From: Tiliqua scincoides
Lineage: Eukaryota > Chordata > Lepidosauria > Squamata > Scincidae
Assembly: GCF_035046505.1 (NCBI RefSeq)
Contig: NC_089821.1
Coordinates: 7,429,218 to 7,493,217 of the forward strand
Reading direction: 5' to 3'
Length of the DNA stretch: 64,000 bases
Part shown: positions 52,986 through 64,000 of the stretch, one piece after another
Numbering within the stretch: the stretch's first letter is position 1
Layout of the letters: each line of letters opens with the position of its first letter
Position numbers and translations under genes: made by a program
Notes under the pieces: model-generated
The model's input: only the letters and a program-made list of their open reading frames with translations
What the model was told of the DNA's origin: nothing
Databases searched by the model: none

Positions 52986-54379
52986 AATCATTCTTGGGAG
53001 TTTTATTCAGAGATGACTTTCTGATCTAGGTTGCAGTTTTGTGCTTCCTTGTTCCCTTGCATTCTACTGCGTTATTTTGCCCATCATGTTTCTCCTCATT
53101 TATTTTCTTATGAGTTCTTTCAGCTTCTGATCCCCTGCCCTGTATTTCATTTTCTTGTTCCTTATCCCCGTATATGCATACAGTATAGATAGACATAGCT
53201 CTGAGAAAATAGCTTGGGGAGAAGGATCCCCTGGGGTGATGCCTTCAGAATGTGAAGCCGCATGGCTTAAATATACCAACGAATTGGGCATGGAGATACA
53301 ATGAATATCATTAAGGGTGGGGGTATTGCTTGCTTGTTTGAATGGTGTTCTCATTTTGCCGCCCCCCCCCCCGCCCCAAACAACATTTTTACCAGCTTAT
53401 CCAAATGGGAAAATGCCACAGAAAATGCTTCTGTCTTCAGTTAATTAAAGCTGTAATTTCACTCGAGAATCCAGATCTGTTGACTGGTCTTTCTGGCCAG
53501 ATTTCAACAAACTTTGCACAAAAATAATCGAGTCCTGGGGTATTATAGCAGCTCACATTATCAGAAAGATTATGGATGACAGCTGGGCTGGTTGATGATA
53601 GCTAAAGAAAAACAAGTTTTGCTAGCTGGAGAGATTATTACCGAAGGCCTCCCAGTGGTGTACATGGTAAAAAAAAATAAAAAATCAAATATAGACTATG
53701 CCTTTAGCTACTGGAGCTGAAATTCGGATGATCTTGAAATCTACATATGCAACTTGATGGTTTCATTCCACTAGTTTTCTCTTTCTACTTCTGAATACTG
53801 ATGCTATTTTTTTTTAAATGCATGAGAGTTATGTAATTGTTGACATATCTGTGGATTTTGATGTGTTTGTTCCTTGCTTAGGATAACAGGATAAATTGCC
53901 AAGGATGAGCAGTTTTGGATGTGGATTTATTACCGATGCAAAAAAAAAACCAAAAACACTAACAGCCTGATCCTATGTACATTTACATGCATATGTATGT
54001 ACTTTCACTGCTGTGATGACAATAGTGGCTTTCACTGCAAGAGCTACATACACAGCATCATACAGTAACTTGGGGCATATTGAACCTTACTTGCCAAAAC
54101 AATTACTAGCGTTTTGGGTTTTAAGTCATATATTTATTTACAATATTTTTATAGCATTTTTTAAACTTGATATGGGACTGCCAAGGCTCACGGGGGTAGA
54201 TAAAAATACAGAAACCGATACAAATAAACACCATCAATCACTGAAAGAAGCATAAAATAAAAGGTGGCAAGGAAAAGAAGAGGGGCAACAATTAAGAGCA
54301 AATCAATAAATGGCCTGATGGAACAGAAACATCTTTATTTTTTAATTTATTAGCCCACATCCAGTCTTTCACAGCTGAC
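52986..54379. other. Unique stretch, conserved-like at 53440-53650
   Basis: A C-run at 53363-53373. 53440-53650 is repeat-free with words such as TTAATTAAAGCTGTAATTTC and CACATTATCAGAAAGATTATG. No gene recognised. Confidence 0.35.
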
Positions 54380-54845
54380 AGTCATTGGTTCAAGGCCTCC
54401 ACACTTTCCTGGTACCAGTTGGAAAGAAGAAGTAGAATCAGGTGTCTGCATACTGATGGTACCATATTCCAGCCATTGATTGACTTTTCTGAGTTGCTTC
54501 ATATAGATATTAAATAGTATGGGGGACAAGATGGAACCCTATGGGGCCCTATAATTCAACAGGTAAGCTGTAGTCTCCCGGTGCGTCCTTCTGGTATGTA
54601 CCTGACCGGTAGGAGCAAAACCACCTTAGCACTGTGTCTCCCAACACCAACCTTACCAGGAGGACCAGAAAGATATCGTGGTTTATGGTATCAAGCGCTG
54701 CTGAGAGGTCAGTAGAACCCATAGAGATACATTACCTGTCTCTTTGCTGACAAAGTTCATCAACCAGGGTGACCAAGCCTGTTTTGGTTCAAAACACGAC
54801 CCGAAACCAAGCTGGAAAGGATTGAGATTATTCAAATCAACAAGG
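54380..54845 (-). mobile_element. L2-like LINE reverse-transcriptase fossil
   Basis: The minus strand carries the RT core of the L2/CR1 group in decayed form. In order: FQLGFGSCFEPKQAWSPW, the LVLLDLSAAFDTIDH motif as LWVLLTSQQRL plus a frame change to a DTINHDI-like stretch, then GPIGFHLVPHTI and YLYEATQKSQ. At least two frameshifts and a stop are visible. Isolated from any 3' end; oldest-looking LINE piece here. Confidence 0.65.
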
Positions 54846-54989
54846 AAAAAACAAAGCAACAAAACAAGCAAAGAAACAAACAAAACTTGGGACTGAGTCA
54901 CCACCTTCTGCTTGGCCACCTTGCCCAAAAATGGTGGATGAGATACTGTCCTAGAGCATAGATGCAAAATTGCCCTCCCTCATAGAGGC

Positions 54990-55376
54990 ATAAGAACATA
55001 AGAGCCCTGCTGGATCAGGTTGAAGGCCCATCTAGTCCAGCTTTCTGTATCTCACAGTGGACCACCAATGCTTCAGGGAGCACACAAGACAACAGACACA
55101 ACCTGCAGCCTGTTGCTCTCCCCTGCATCTGGCAATCAGAGGCAGCCTACCTCTAAAACCAGGAGCTTGCACATACCTACCATGACTTGTAACCTGTAAT
55201 GAACTTTTCCTCCAGAAATCTGTCCAATCCCCTCTTAAGGCATCTAGGCAAGATGCCATCACTACTTCCTGTGGCAAAGCATTTGAGAGACTAATTACAT
55301 GCTGGGTACAGGAATATTTTCTTTTGTCTGTCCCAACGCTCCCAACACTCAATTTTGGTGGATGTCTCCTGGTTCT
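54990..55376 (-). mobile_element. LINE-B 3' end
   Basis: The minus strand from 55376 has LSVGSVGTDKRKY, then the decayed WNSLPQEVV region. Tail ends at 54990 (ATAAGAACATAAGAGCCCTG). Confidence 0.85.
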
Positions 55377-55567
55377 ACTGTTCAGGAGGAAGCATCACCT
55401 CCCCCATTCAACACTGCCCCCAGCCAGGATGACCTAGGGTCAAGTGGGCATATGGTCAACCTCAAGACTCCAAATAATATGTTATTTGCTTGAGTTCCTC
55501 AAGCAGAACTCACTGTAGTGAATCCATCAAGACAGGGCAAGGGAAATAGCAAATGGACTAACCCATG

Positions 55568-56434
55568 TGTCACCTGGGCCCGGCTCAGGTGGCCTGGAGT
55601 TCCATAGACACAAGGGTTTCCTCGGGAGACAAGGTCTACTCGGGAGGAAGCCCCAAATGTCAGCAGGACTGGAGGCCTGGGCAGGACATCTACAGGGGAG
55701 TAGGGACAAGGAGCAGCTGGGAGCAGGAAGACACGTGGGAACGAGGGGTGGGGTCAGGCCAGCCGGAGGTAAGCCTCATAAGGGAGCTGGAGAGGGAAGA
55801 GGGAGGTCACTACTCGCCAGAGGGGTGGAAGGCCAGGAGGAAGCCCGAGGGAAAGGGTGACCCCCGGCCAAGGGGAAAGGAGAGAGGCCTCCGTAGGGAG
55901 GAGACTACGGTCAGCTACAGAGACAGGAGGTTGGGGCCAGAACCTCCAGGACCCAGGGCCTGCCCAGTCCCAAGGGGCATACCCTGGAGAGCCATGGTGG
56001 TCGAGAGGGGCACTCAATGCCAACTACAAACCTGGAGTATGAACGGAGAAGGGAGCCAACACCAAGGGTTGGGGGCCATCCCAGGGCCAGCCAGCCAGAT
56101 CCCTGCTGGCCAGGGCAGAGGTCTCCTGAACGTAGGCGCAGGGTAGAGGGACCCGGGCCAGGAAGCCTGGATTCCCAACTCCCAGGAACCTGAAGGAACG
56201 GGGCCAGAACCGCTCCGCCAACGCCGGCATCTGTCAGCGTAGACTGAAGGGGGCCGTGAAACAACGAGCCCCATGAATGTAAAGAGATTGACTCAATTAA
56301 ACCGTCTGTGTAAAGCTGTCCTACCTGCGTCCTGTGCGTTACTTCACAGCCGACCACCGCGCCTAGACCGGGTAAGCCCCTCACACTCGGTACAGACCCC
56401 AGAGCAGGGGCCTCCTCCCGCCATGGACATGACA
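55568..56434. mobile_element. Solo LTR, probably Ty3/Gypsy kin
   Basis: A fossil of a long-terminal-repeat element. It begins TGTCACC and ends GACATGACA, giving the inverted TGTCA/TGACA edges, and is flanked by the 5-base direct repeat CCATG (55563-55567, 56435-56439). It is 867 bases and GC-rich, with an ATTAAA polyadenylation-like signal near 56296. No second LTR, primer-binding site or internal genes are in view, so it is a solo LTR left by recombination. The intact edges and target repeat suggest moderate age. Ty3/Gypsy is inferred from the edge bases; a retroviral LTR is possible. Confidence 0.75.
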
Positions 56435-56439
56435 CCATG

Positions 56440-57039
56440 TCTGATACAACTGACATTTTGCCTACAGAACATAAGGAGTTGAGATGGAACTAACTACTAA
56501 AGACTACGTTCAGTTGCTTTTGATTAGGCTGCACAGGGTGCATGTTAGAAGAGAATTTGATTCTTAGTGTAATACTTGGTGGCAATTAGCCAGGCTGGAA
56601 ACAAGGCCTATTCTATTTGCATGGTAATGAAGCATCCTTTGAAAGGGATGTTGAATGAAATCAAAACACTAATGAGATTTTATGCACAACACCTGATGGT
56701 TGGCATTAATCAGAAAACGTGGAAAAAAATGTTCCTTTGCTTATATCAATATTCCTGTGGATACCAGGCCATGGAAGATATTTGCCTGTGAGGTAAACAA
56801 TCGTTGGTGGAAATCCTCTAAGGCAGCAGGTCTTTTTCTAGTTAAATCAATCCGTACTGTAAAAGGAGACATGATCATAAGAAGAATTCATTCCGCTATT
56901 TCAATCTTCAGGCAGATACGGAGCTAAAACAAAAATAATGTGTTTTTCTTCTTCACTTCGCCAGCAATTAATATTTTGAAATCTGAGCTTCACGAGGTGG
57001 CTTCTTGAATCAGGTCTCAGACACTTTATTCCCCATTCC
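56440..57039. other. Unique stretch, conserved-like
   Basis: Repeat-free, AT-rich, with words such as CACTAATGAGATTTTATGC. No coding frame recognised. Confidence 0.35.
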
Positions 57040-57255
57040 AGCAGTTCTCAAACTTACTATGGTCGTGGGACTCTTCTTTCATGGTAGCCTCTTTTTTCCC
57101 AGCTCTCTTGGGTGCCACAATGTTGGATGATGTGAGATCTCACACCATCCAAGATGGTGGCACCTGGGACAGCCAGGAAGAAGAGGCTGCAGGGGACATC
57201 CTAGATTGCCCATGTGAGCTTGTTGCTGCGCACAATTTGGGAGTCTCTGCCCTAA
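57040..57255. mobile_element. hAT-like fragment
   Basis: Left CAGCAGTTCTCAAACTTACT; right CACAATTTGGGAGTCTCTGCC. The centre has the palindrome GATGTGAGATCTCACACCATC. Related to the CAGTGGTTCTCA group but diverged. Confidence 0.5.
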
Positions 57256-57650
57256 GCCACCACATCAGCTGCCGGGTAAAGGGGTGAAGGGGCACATGCC
57301 AGGAAGCCCTGGCCTATATCCATGCAAGGACCTACACTGATGCTTGGTGAATCCAAGGGAATGCTTGGCTCTCCTTCAAGGGAAGCCTCCACAGAAGTTG
57401 GAATGGGTGGCATGAAGTCATCAGTGCCTCCTCCTCCTCCTCCATTGAGAATTCAGCCATGAGTACCTTGCACCACAGGTTTTCCCTAGATAAGGTTTTT
57501 CCCTAGAGAAGGGGCACAGGCTGTGGCAGCTTTGCCAGTGCCTCCTCCTCCAGGCAGACAGCAGCATTTACTGCCTTATGCTAGGATCACCCGGCTCCTT
57601 GGCCCCAGAGTTGGAAGGACAGCCCACATTAGAACATGCTTACAAACTGA
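57256..57650. other. Unassigned
   Basis: A (CTC)n patch at 57427-57443 and a short duplication of TTTTCCCTAGA at 57480-57508. Confidence 0.3.
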
Positions 57651-57654
57651 CCCA

Positions 57655-57870
57655 AACTTTGCATTCTCCTCAGCCTGCTTTTAGAAGTAGACCAAGGCTC
57701 TTTTTATCAGCTCAAGAGTAAACATGCACATGTTGCTTCTTTCAATTTCCATAGCGATCAATATGTTTTTCTTGTCAGCTATCAGCTCGCCTGTGTGCAG
57801 CACACCAAAAATGGGTTGTGATCCATTGGCGGGTTCTGACCCAAAGTATGGGAACCTCTGGTTTAAGGTG
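57655..57870. mobile_element. hAT remnants
   Basis: 57690-57780 resembles the repeated segment of 24090-24573 (AGAGTAAACATGC, TTTCCATAGCGATCAATA). 57810-57870 resembles a right end (GATCCATTGGCGGGTTCTGA, GTATGGGAACCTCTGG). Confidence 0.45.
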
Positions 57871-58613
57871 TTTAACTGCTCACAATCCTTCCTGAAAATG
57901 ACAGCCCCATTCCTTTTCTGATCCAGGTTAAACGGCATGAGCTACATTTGTTGCTCTGATGGCTGCCTGCTGCGTGGTCTCTGGTGTATCTGTTGAAAAT
58001 CCATTGTCCTTGGGGCATGAGCAATCAGGCAGTCACAGCAACAAAACCACACAGAGAGATACACAGACACACCAAGAATCCACATTAGGGACTCTGGTTA
58101 CTTAATTACTTTTGTTCTGACTGTCTTGTGAAGAATTAATTAAAATAATGTTGAAGCTCATGCAAGAGATGGCGACAATGATGTATCTTTAGTTGGGGGG
58201 GGCAAAGTGACACAAGATTGCTGATTTATGTCATTAGGCATAGGAAGGTTACTGTATCTCATATACGAACAATAGCCTTATTGTGCTCAGTGAAAACATC
58301 AGAAGTGCCTTTGCAAGGATTCCATGACAGTGGGAGCTGACCCTGTCTGCAGGTGGTGAACATGACCTGTGGCAAGGAGGGCATTTGCATGTCAGTGTCT
58401 ATCATGTCATAGACATGACAGGAGGTCCTAATGAGTGAAGCTCTCATTGATTTTGAGTCAGCCTGAAAGTGATACAGCAATGGATATGCTACCTTCAGTC
58501 TGATGGATAAGTGAACTTGGTACAGTGGAGAAAACATATTCAAGTTTCCTGCCCTCCAATTCAATTCACAGAGTTCTCAGAACTCTGGCTGTTCCATGTT
58601 CTTTAATGACATC
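57871..58613. other. Unique DNA
   Basis: Contains a G-run at 58194-58202. A 101-codon minus frame (58564-58259) is not recognised. Confidence 0.35.
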
Positions 58614-58622
58614 TGAGAGCAT

Positions 58623-58787
58623 GGTTGGTTGGCAACCTTCAGTCTCGAAAGACTGTGGTATAAGCCTACAGCACCCAGTATTCGCAGGTGGTCTCCCATT
58701 CAAGTACTAACCAGGCCTAACCCTGCTTAGCTTCCAAGATCAGATGGGATCGGGTTTGTGCAGGGTAACAGTTGCTGCAGCAACTGT
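58623..58787 (-). mobile_element. 5S rRNA-derived SINE with fold-back 5' edge
   Basis: The same body and LINE-A-like tail as 52681-52830, flanked by TGAGAGCAT (58614-58622, 58788-58796). At its 5' side (right) AACAGTTGCTG is followed directly by its inverted copy CAGCAACTGTT (about 58767-58788), a 22-base perfect palindrome not present in the other copies. Confidence 0.93.
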
Positions 58788-58796
58788 TGAGAGCAT

Positions 58797-59828
58797 TAAC
58801 TAACATTAACGTACATTTTACCTTATTTAATCATATTTTTATGATATTTTCACTCCAGACATGAGTTCTTTAAGAAGAGTAGAGTCCCTAGACAGCAAAA
58901 TAGCTAGATGCCTTAATACCAGGGGTTACTCCTGGAATAGGAGGAGGTGGAGTCTTCACAATCTGGTGGCTTCGCCATCAATAAAAGCCTTTGGAGGAGG
59001 AGGAAAGGGGTGGTGGCCAGTTAGTGCTACTGCCACCTCTTAATGTTTTGGGGGCTTCCCACTCAGGAAGTGGCCAAAAAAACAAAGAGGTAGTGGCAAC
59101 CTATCAGGAAGCCACCAAAACACTAAGAGATGGTAGCTGCCGTCTTGGTCACATGGCACCCTCTCATGTGAACTCCAGCATGGTACCCGTGGTGTACACC
59201 CCACCCACTCCTGCTTGCTATAGAGTGTTTTCACTTCAAACTCTGCCGGTGGACAATGTACACGAGTTCCCTAACTTTGGCTCTAACGGTGAAACAATCT
59301 ACGTCTCATATTTGCCCAATTTATGTTAAAGCTCTTTACAGTCTCCTTCTTCTCTTGTAACAATTTATTTTCCCCCTTTTTCAACACTTATTACTATGGG
59401 AAATCTAAGTTGCTCTTCAGCTTTTCACATATTTATCACATCTCAAGCCTCTTTGAGACATCTTTTAATTTACTATGTGAGTTTGTGCTCAATCTATGGA
59501 TTTTTAGATAAATTTACTTTATCGGATTGTAACTCTATGGAATGCATCAAACTGATTTATTAAAGCTTCCTTTGATGTCAAGTAACACTGTATTCGATTT
59601 TTTTTTTTTTAAAGTTAGCATAAGGATAACAGTGAGGAGTTGAAAGGAAAGTTATTCACAGGAGAAAATTCACCTGTCTTTCATTAGACAATCTGAAATA
59701 AGAAAACTGGGCTGACATTGAACTTGTTTCGTTGATTGAGACAAAAATGACTTTTTCTTTTTGATAGTTTCTGCATTAGGTGGTATTTCCATTGCAAGTG
59801 CAAATAGCTGCTTAAACACTGTTTAGGA
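58797..59828. other. Unassigned
   Basis: A 112-codon plus frame at 58991-59329 is not recognised. The rest is AT-rich unique DNA. Confidence 0.35.
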
Positions 59829-60412
59829 TCCTATAAATAGGTTTTACAGCGCTAGAACAGGCAGGCCAGGAGGTCTGCGCTATATCCAGTGCAAGATTGG
59901 GGCCTGACATGGCTCAGATGGAGGCAAGAGGAAACTCTTCCCCTTACCCCTGGGTAAGCCACCACAGCCCCAATGGATCTCCTCAGACTTGCGCCACCTC
60001 CGGAGGTGGCATAAATCAGAGGAGAGCAGAGTGGCTTGCATCTGCTCTGTGCTGCTAGGGAAAGGGGTTGGGATCCTGCATAACAGTCAGGACCCAGCCC
60101 CACCTCTCACTACCTGCCCACCTGCCCCAGCACTGCCCTCCACCCACCCCAGAATGCCTCCTTCCCACCTCTTCCCCACCCTCCCCAGACCCTTGTGGAA
60201 CTTAGCCAAGCCAACCCTCCCTGCCCGAGTCAGCACAGTGGTTGGATTCAGCCTCTGCAGTCCGACATGCATTCCTGGGTCAGCCCAGCTGACTCTTCAG
60301 GTGGCTCAAATGTACTTTACAGCATGTTTGCAACCCTCCTGGGCTGGTTCAAGGGACTTGCGCCGGTCCAGTTAGCACTGGTACAGCACCAGTACAGTTA
60401 GGATTGAGGCCT
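59829..60412. repeat. Long AATCC palindromic family member
   Basis: CTTGCGCCACCTCCGGAGGTGG at 59989-60010 is a near-perfect hairpin. Right end GTACAGTTAGGATTGAGGCC. Left end near GTTTAGGATCCTATAAATAGG is uncertain. Confidence 0.55.
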
Positions 60413-60442
60413 TAGATACCTGCATTGCATGTTAACTTGCAC

Positions 60443-61258
60443 CAGTGGCATAGCTAGAGGGGGTGCAAAGAGCTAAGTTTTTTAGGGAGGCTCACCTTCG
60501 CTCACAACAGGAGAGGAAACTGAACGCTTTCCTCACGCGCTGCCTCTGACACATCCTCAGCATCACCTGGCAGGACAAAGTTCCAAACAAGACAGTCCTG
60601 GAACGAGCTGGAATCCCTAGCATGTATGCACTGCTGAAACAGAGACGCCTGCGTTGGCTCAGTCATGTTGTGAGAATGGACGATGGCCGGATCCCAAAGG
60701 ATCTCCTCTATGGAGAACTCATGCAAGGAAAGCACCCTACAGGTAGACCACAGCTGCGATACAAGGACATCTGCAAGAGGGATCTGAAGGCCTTAGGAGT
60801 GGACCTCAACAAGTGGGAAACCCTGGCCTCTGAACGGCCCGCTTGGAGGCAGGCTGTGCAACATGGCCTTTCCCAGTTTGAAGAGACACTTGGCCAACAG
60901 TCTGAGGCAAAGAGGCAAAGAAGAAAGGCCCATAGCCAGGGAGACAGACCAGGGACAGACTGCACTTGCTCCCAGTGTGGAAGGGATTGTCACTCCCGAA
61001 TCGGCCTTTTCAGCCACACTAGACGCTGTGCCAGAACCACCATCCAAAGCGCGATACCATAGTCTTCCGAGACTGAAGGTTGCCAACAGTACCACAGCAT
61101 GCAAGGGTTCCCTCCCCCCCTTCGAAGCCATTCCAGGCGTATGCCTCCATTTTGCTTCCACCACAAGGAATGGCTTCAAAGGGGATGGGCCCCTTGCATG
61201 TTGCAGTTAGGCTCCCTGCAAAACTCAGTGCTTTGCACCCCCTCTGACTATGTCACTG
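60443..61258. mobile_element. CAGTGGCATAGC hAT MITE split by a LINE-A copy
   Basis: Left end CAGTGGCATAGCTAGAGGGG; right end CCCCCTCTGACTATGTCACTG. The LINE-A insertion at 60512-61090 interrupts it near GAGGCTCACC. Flanking 8-mers ACTTGCAC / CTTTTCAC match 5/8 only. Confidence 0.85.
60512..61090 (+). mobile_element. LINE-A 3' end, 579 bases, nested in a hAT
   Basis: 5'-truncated within the QQERKLNAFL segment (frame change before 60622). From 60622 a single open frame of 146 codons reads RLRWLSHVVRMDDGRIPKD, LRYKDICKRDLKALGVDL, WRQAVQHGLSQFEETLG and C-x2-C-x3-C / SRIGLFSHTRRC. It ends at the TCCG hairpin and TTGCCAAC. It is the cleanest coding copy of the family here, although only the C-terminal part. 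Confidence 0.92.
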
Positions 61259-61624
61259 CTTTTCACGGTGTCTGAGGATGGCTTCATACATTCACGTAGG
61301 CTACAGCATCACACAATTGCTGCATACATGAGCTCACAATCACAGATTATCCACCATACATAAAATGCTCAGTGAACACTGCTCATCATTCTATGTATCA
61401 TAGGATGTCAGTTTCAAAGCATATTACTTTTAAATAACAACTTCTTTGCCAGTAATAGCCACTTCTTATTTAAATCACAAATGGAGCAAGAGATCAAGTG
61501 ACGCACACGCCTGGGTAAATCAGGTCATATTAACTGATCATTGTCCTTCTCTACTTGACTTATTTCCTCATAACTATGAAGCAGTTGAATGAATTGATAG
61601 ACTCAGGGAGCCAAAAGTCGGCAG
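61259..61624. other. Unique DNA
   Basis: No repeat or gene recognised. Confidence 0.3.
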
Positions 61625-61785
61625 AGCCAAAAGTTGTACCGAGTGGCATGGTAAGTATTGCAGGTGCCGTACTGTGCTGTGTAACACTGTGTGTTGCCGT
61701 TGCTACCCAGAATAGGTCTGATGGTGAGTGGGACAGGCTGCAGCATCTGAATTACTTACTGTTCCCCCCATAGCTATACTACTGT
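61625..61785. mobile_element. hAT-like MITE, variant of the CAGTGGCATAGC group
   Basis: GGTAAGTATTGCAGGTGCC, GCTACCCAGAATAGGTCTGA and the right end CCATAGCTATACTACTG. It parallels 63089-63250. Confidence 0.6.
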
Positions 61786-63088
61786 CCTGGGGCATGGAAA
61801 TATGGCATGGAGAGAGACATTGAAGTAGGTACAAGTGTGCGCCACTTCAGATATGTTCTCTGATCCCCATTGTTATATGATTAGGTCATTAAGTGAACAT
61901 TTAGCCCAATCTTGTGCCTTTGTTGTGTAAACAGACACTCCCTGCCAAACACTAGCTGGCTGCACAGGCTACTGGAGAGAGATTGTCTTTTCTTTGCATT
62001 AAAAGTCTCTCTGTTGTGTAAACAGACACTCTGCTGCAGGCTATGGGAGATGCGATTGCCTCAGTAAGAGCATCTTTATTGTTCTTTGACCACCGTCATG
62101 TATGCAGTCCATTGTTAAGTGAATGGTTGTTAAGTGGTGCACGCCTGTAGTCATGTTTAGGCTCCAGCCCAGCCTGGAGAATGTAACTTTACCTGCTAAC
62201 CTGTGAAATATCCTCCTTCTCTTCCTCACTGTTAATGCTGGTAAATACTGGGTGTGGTTTTGAAGGAGGAAGCTGACCTGGTATCTATGACCAAATTCTG
62301 GTTGGATGAGATGAGTGAACCTTTATTGGCCCAGCTTTTGTCAGCTGGCTACTGGATCCATAATAAACCCGCAGTTCATGGTGGATTGAGTTCACACTCA
62401 GGACCAGGTGAGCGAGTCAAGTTTCACCCTCAGAGAAGTGTAGTAGCCATGATTCACTGGGTTGTTTTCCCTTCTGCAATTAGGTTCTGGGATCCTGCCA
62501 TGCACAGCCCCTGACTGAATCGAGGAGGCGAGCTCAAGTCTGGTGCTGGAGATATGCAGCTTTATTGCACTGTGTTACTTCAACATTCAAGCCGTGACAC
62601 TTCCAAAGATGATTGAACATAAGCTTCACTCCACTGGGAAGTTCAGTTGTGTTCATGTATAGCTCCGAATAATTTCAGGGGCTAATTTTGAGCATTTGCT
62701 CAAGGGCACTTTCCTGTGGATTGTTCCCCATGGTTAAAATCCATCTTCCACTCTCTTCTGCTCTGACAAGCATCCAGAAATGGCTGTCTTGGGCAACTCC
62801 CTCATCCTGCATCTTGGGAAGGTCACTTCTGAAACTGGGAGTGTGATAGAGGGATAGCATAAAGTGGACAGAAACAATTTTACTATTCACATGCACAGTG
62901 CACAAAGGTCTCTAAGTTTGAACCTTGTGTTCCAGTGTCTTCCATCAGTCTCACCCATCTGATTTCAGTCCATTTCATCTTCACAAATCTTCACAAAGAT
63001 AATCATCTATTAAGGGGAACTTTAACCCACAAACTTCGGGCTGATTTGTTCAATACACCTGAACTGTTCCTGCTCAAATGTGGTGGGA
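61786..63088. other. Unique DNA with a direct repeat
   Basis: GTTGTGTAAACAGACACTC occurs at about 61922 and 62012, 90 bases apart. No gene recognised. Confidence 0.4.
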
Positions 63089-63250
63089 TACAGTGGTGTA
63101 TCTACAGGGTGATGCCTGGTAAGTATTGCAAGTGCCACAATGCACCATGTAACTGGCCCCTCCCACTTGCCATCAGCCATCACTGCCCAGAATGGCTCTG
63201 ACAGTGAATGGGAGAACTGGTTACGTGGCACATGATGATCCCTGCAATAC
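63089..63250. mobile_element. hAT-like MITE, variant of the CAGTGGCATAGC group
   Basis: Left CAGTGGTGTATCTACAGGG, then GGTAAGTATTGCAAGTGCC and GCCCAGAATGGCTCTGAC; right end lost. Confidence 0.65.
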
Positions 63251-63665
63251 TATCTATCTATCCTGCTAAGGGCACTCAAGGCGGCTTACAATTAAAACAA
63301 TAAAGCAATGCTAAAAACATATATTTATATTTATATTTATATTTATATTTATATTTATATTTATATAATGATTAAAATACATTCATTAAAAAAAGTGCCA
63401 GCCCCCTGGTGACAGTATAAAAAGTCTTTCCTAAATAAAAAGGCCTTAAAACTCCACCAAAAGGACTCAAGAGATTGACCTATTCGCAATTCCACGGGGA
63501 AGGAATTCCACAGGTGGGGCACCACCACCGAGAAGGCCTTATTCTTGCTGCTGTCCTCCTCACCTCTGCTGATAGTGGCACAGTGAGAAGGGCCCCCTCT
63601 GATGACCTGCGAGGACAGGTTGGATTGCATGGAAGGAGACGGACCCTCATATGCAATCTGTGCAT
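63251..63665 (-). mobile_element. L2-like LINE 3' end with an inner (TTTATA)n
   Basis: The minus strand has KAFSVVVPHLWNSFPVELR, then a decayed FKAFLFRKDF (L2-type RT end). It is followed at 63275-63290 by the 3' sequence TTGTAAGCCGCCTTGAG, as in 10894-11518. A (TTTATA)n tract at 63320-63367 interrupts the 3' UTR. Confidence 0.75.
63320..63367. repeat. (TTTATA)n microsatellite
   Basis: About eight hexamer units. Confidence 0.95.
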
Positions 63666-64000
63666 CTGTGCATTAAATCTTTAATGTCCAAACTGCCTCC
63701 CCAATAATTACTAAAATTGACAGGACATGCTGGGAGGGAGAGCTGGGTGTTTACATCCTACACCTTTCACATGCTGCATCACATGTGAATAGGACCAGTT
63801 TGGAAGCATCATCCTAACTGACTCACTGGGAATAAATGAGGGGTTTTTTTTAGGTGTTATCTACACTGCGCCATTTCCAAAAGTAGGTAGAGGTCCATGT
63901 GACTGAAAGCTCCTCCATACACAAAAATGTCTCTGAACTTGAAAAACTAGGTATCAGAGAGAAACATTACAGCCTAGCCCTTCTCCCTGACACATAAGTT
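63666..64000. other. Unassigned end of window
   Basis: No gene or recognised repeat. Confidence 0.3.

Noticed and set aside
55565-56146. 193-codon plus frame and 181-codon minus frame
   Set aside because: Both lie in the GC-rich solo LTR; no recognised protein and overlapping open frames on both strands.

Overview
The window looks like nuclear DNA of a squamate reptile (lizard or snake), mostly intergenic or intronic and very rich in transposon fossils. The main pointers are a diverged tRNA-derived SINE of the Sauria type (28966-29195), L2-like and CR1-like LINE ends, and many short non-autonomous hAT elements with 8-bp target duplications. The lineage call rests on memory of repeat families, not on a database search. 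I found no complete host protein gene, tRNA gene, functional rRNA gene or CRISPR array. The one host-gene candidate is a possible signal-peptide first exon on the minus strand in a small GC-rich island (about 7125-7488), and it is weak.

Four groups of repeats dominate. (1) 'LINE-A' is a LINE known here only from its 3' end. It codes for a reverse-transcriptase C-terminus ending in a CxxC...H...C zinc-knuckle-like segment. Copies lie at 3517-3957, 16656-16912, 26485-26853, 27520-27810, 27822-28565, 47805-47871 and 60512-61090. Its last ~40 bases are shared with a 5S rRNA-derived SINE (4805-5178, 52681-52830, 58623-58787), so the two look like a LINE/SINE partner pair. (2) 'LINE-B' has a different RT C-terminus and a 3' UTR that often forms head-to-tail 140-bp arrays (51510-52325 with six units, 39842-40231 with three). 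(3) hAT-type non-autonomous elements come in at least six terminal-inverted-repeat groups, several with exact or 7/8 target duplications. (4) Short palindromic elements have ends resembling AATCCTAACC / GGTTAGGATT. A solo LTR, probably Ty3/Gypsy, lies at 55568-56434.

Layout. 1-7.7 kb: LINE-B fossils with a nested hAT, LINE-A, a 5S-SINE trimer, a 77-bp minisatellite and the GC-rich island. 7.7-18.5 kb: an L2 end, hAT copies and a long unique stretch (14.4-15.9 kb). 18.5-29.6 kb: hAT copies, LINE-A copies including a tail-to-tail pair, the Sauria-type SINE and a long perfect-core palindrome. 29.6-41 kb: unique DNA (32.4-33.3 kb looks conserved-like) and nested hATs. 41-52.4 kb: LINE-B copies and the six-unit array. 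52.4-64 kb: 5S-SINEs, an L2 RT fossil, the solo LTR, a hAT split by LINE-A and an L2-like tail.

Nothing here behaves as an operon or pathway. The interplay is between mobile elements: SINEs apparently using LINE-A's 3' end, elements nested in one another, and LINE-B tails that multiply a ZNF143/THAP11-like motif.
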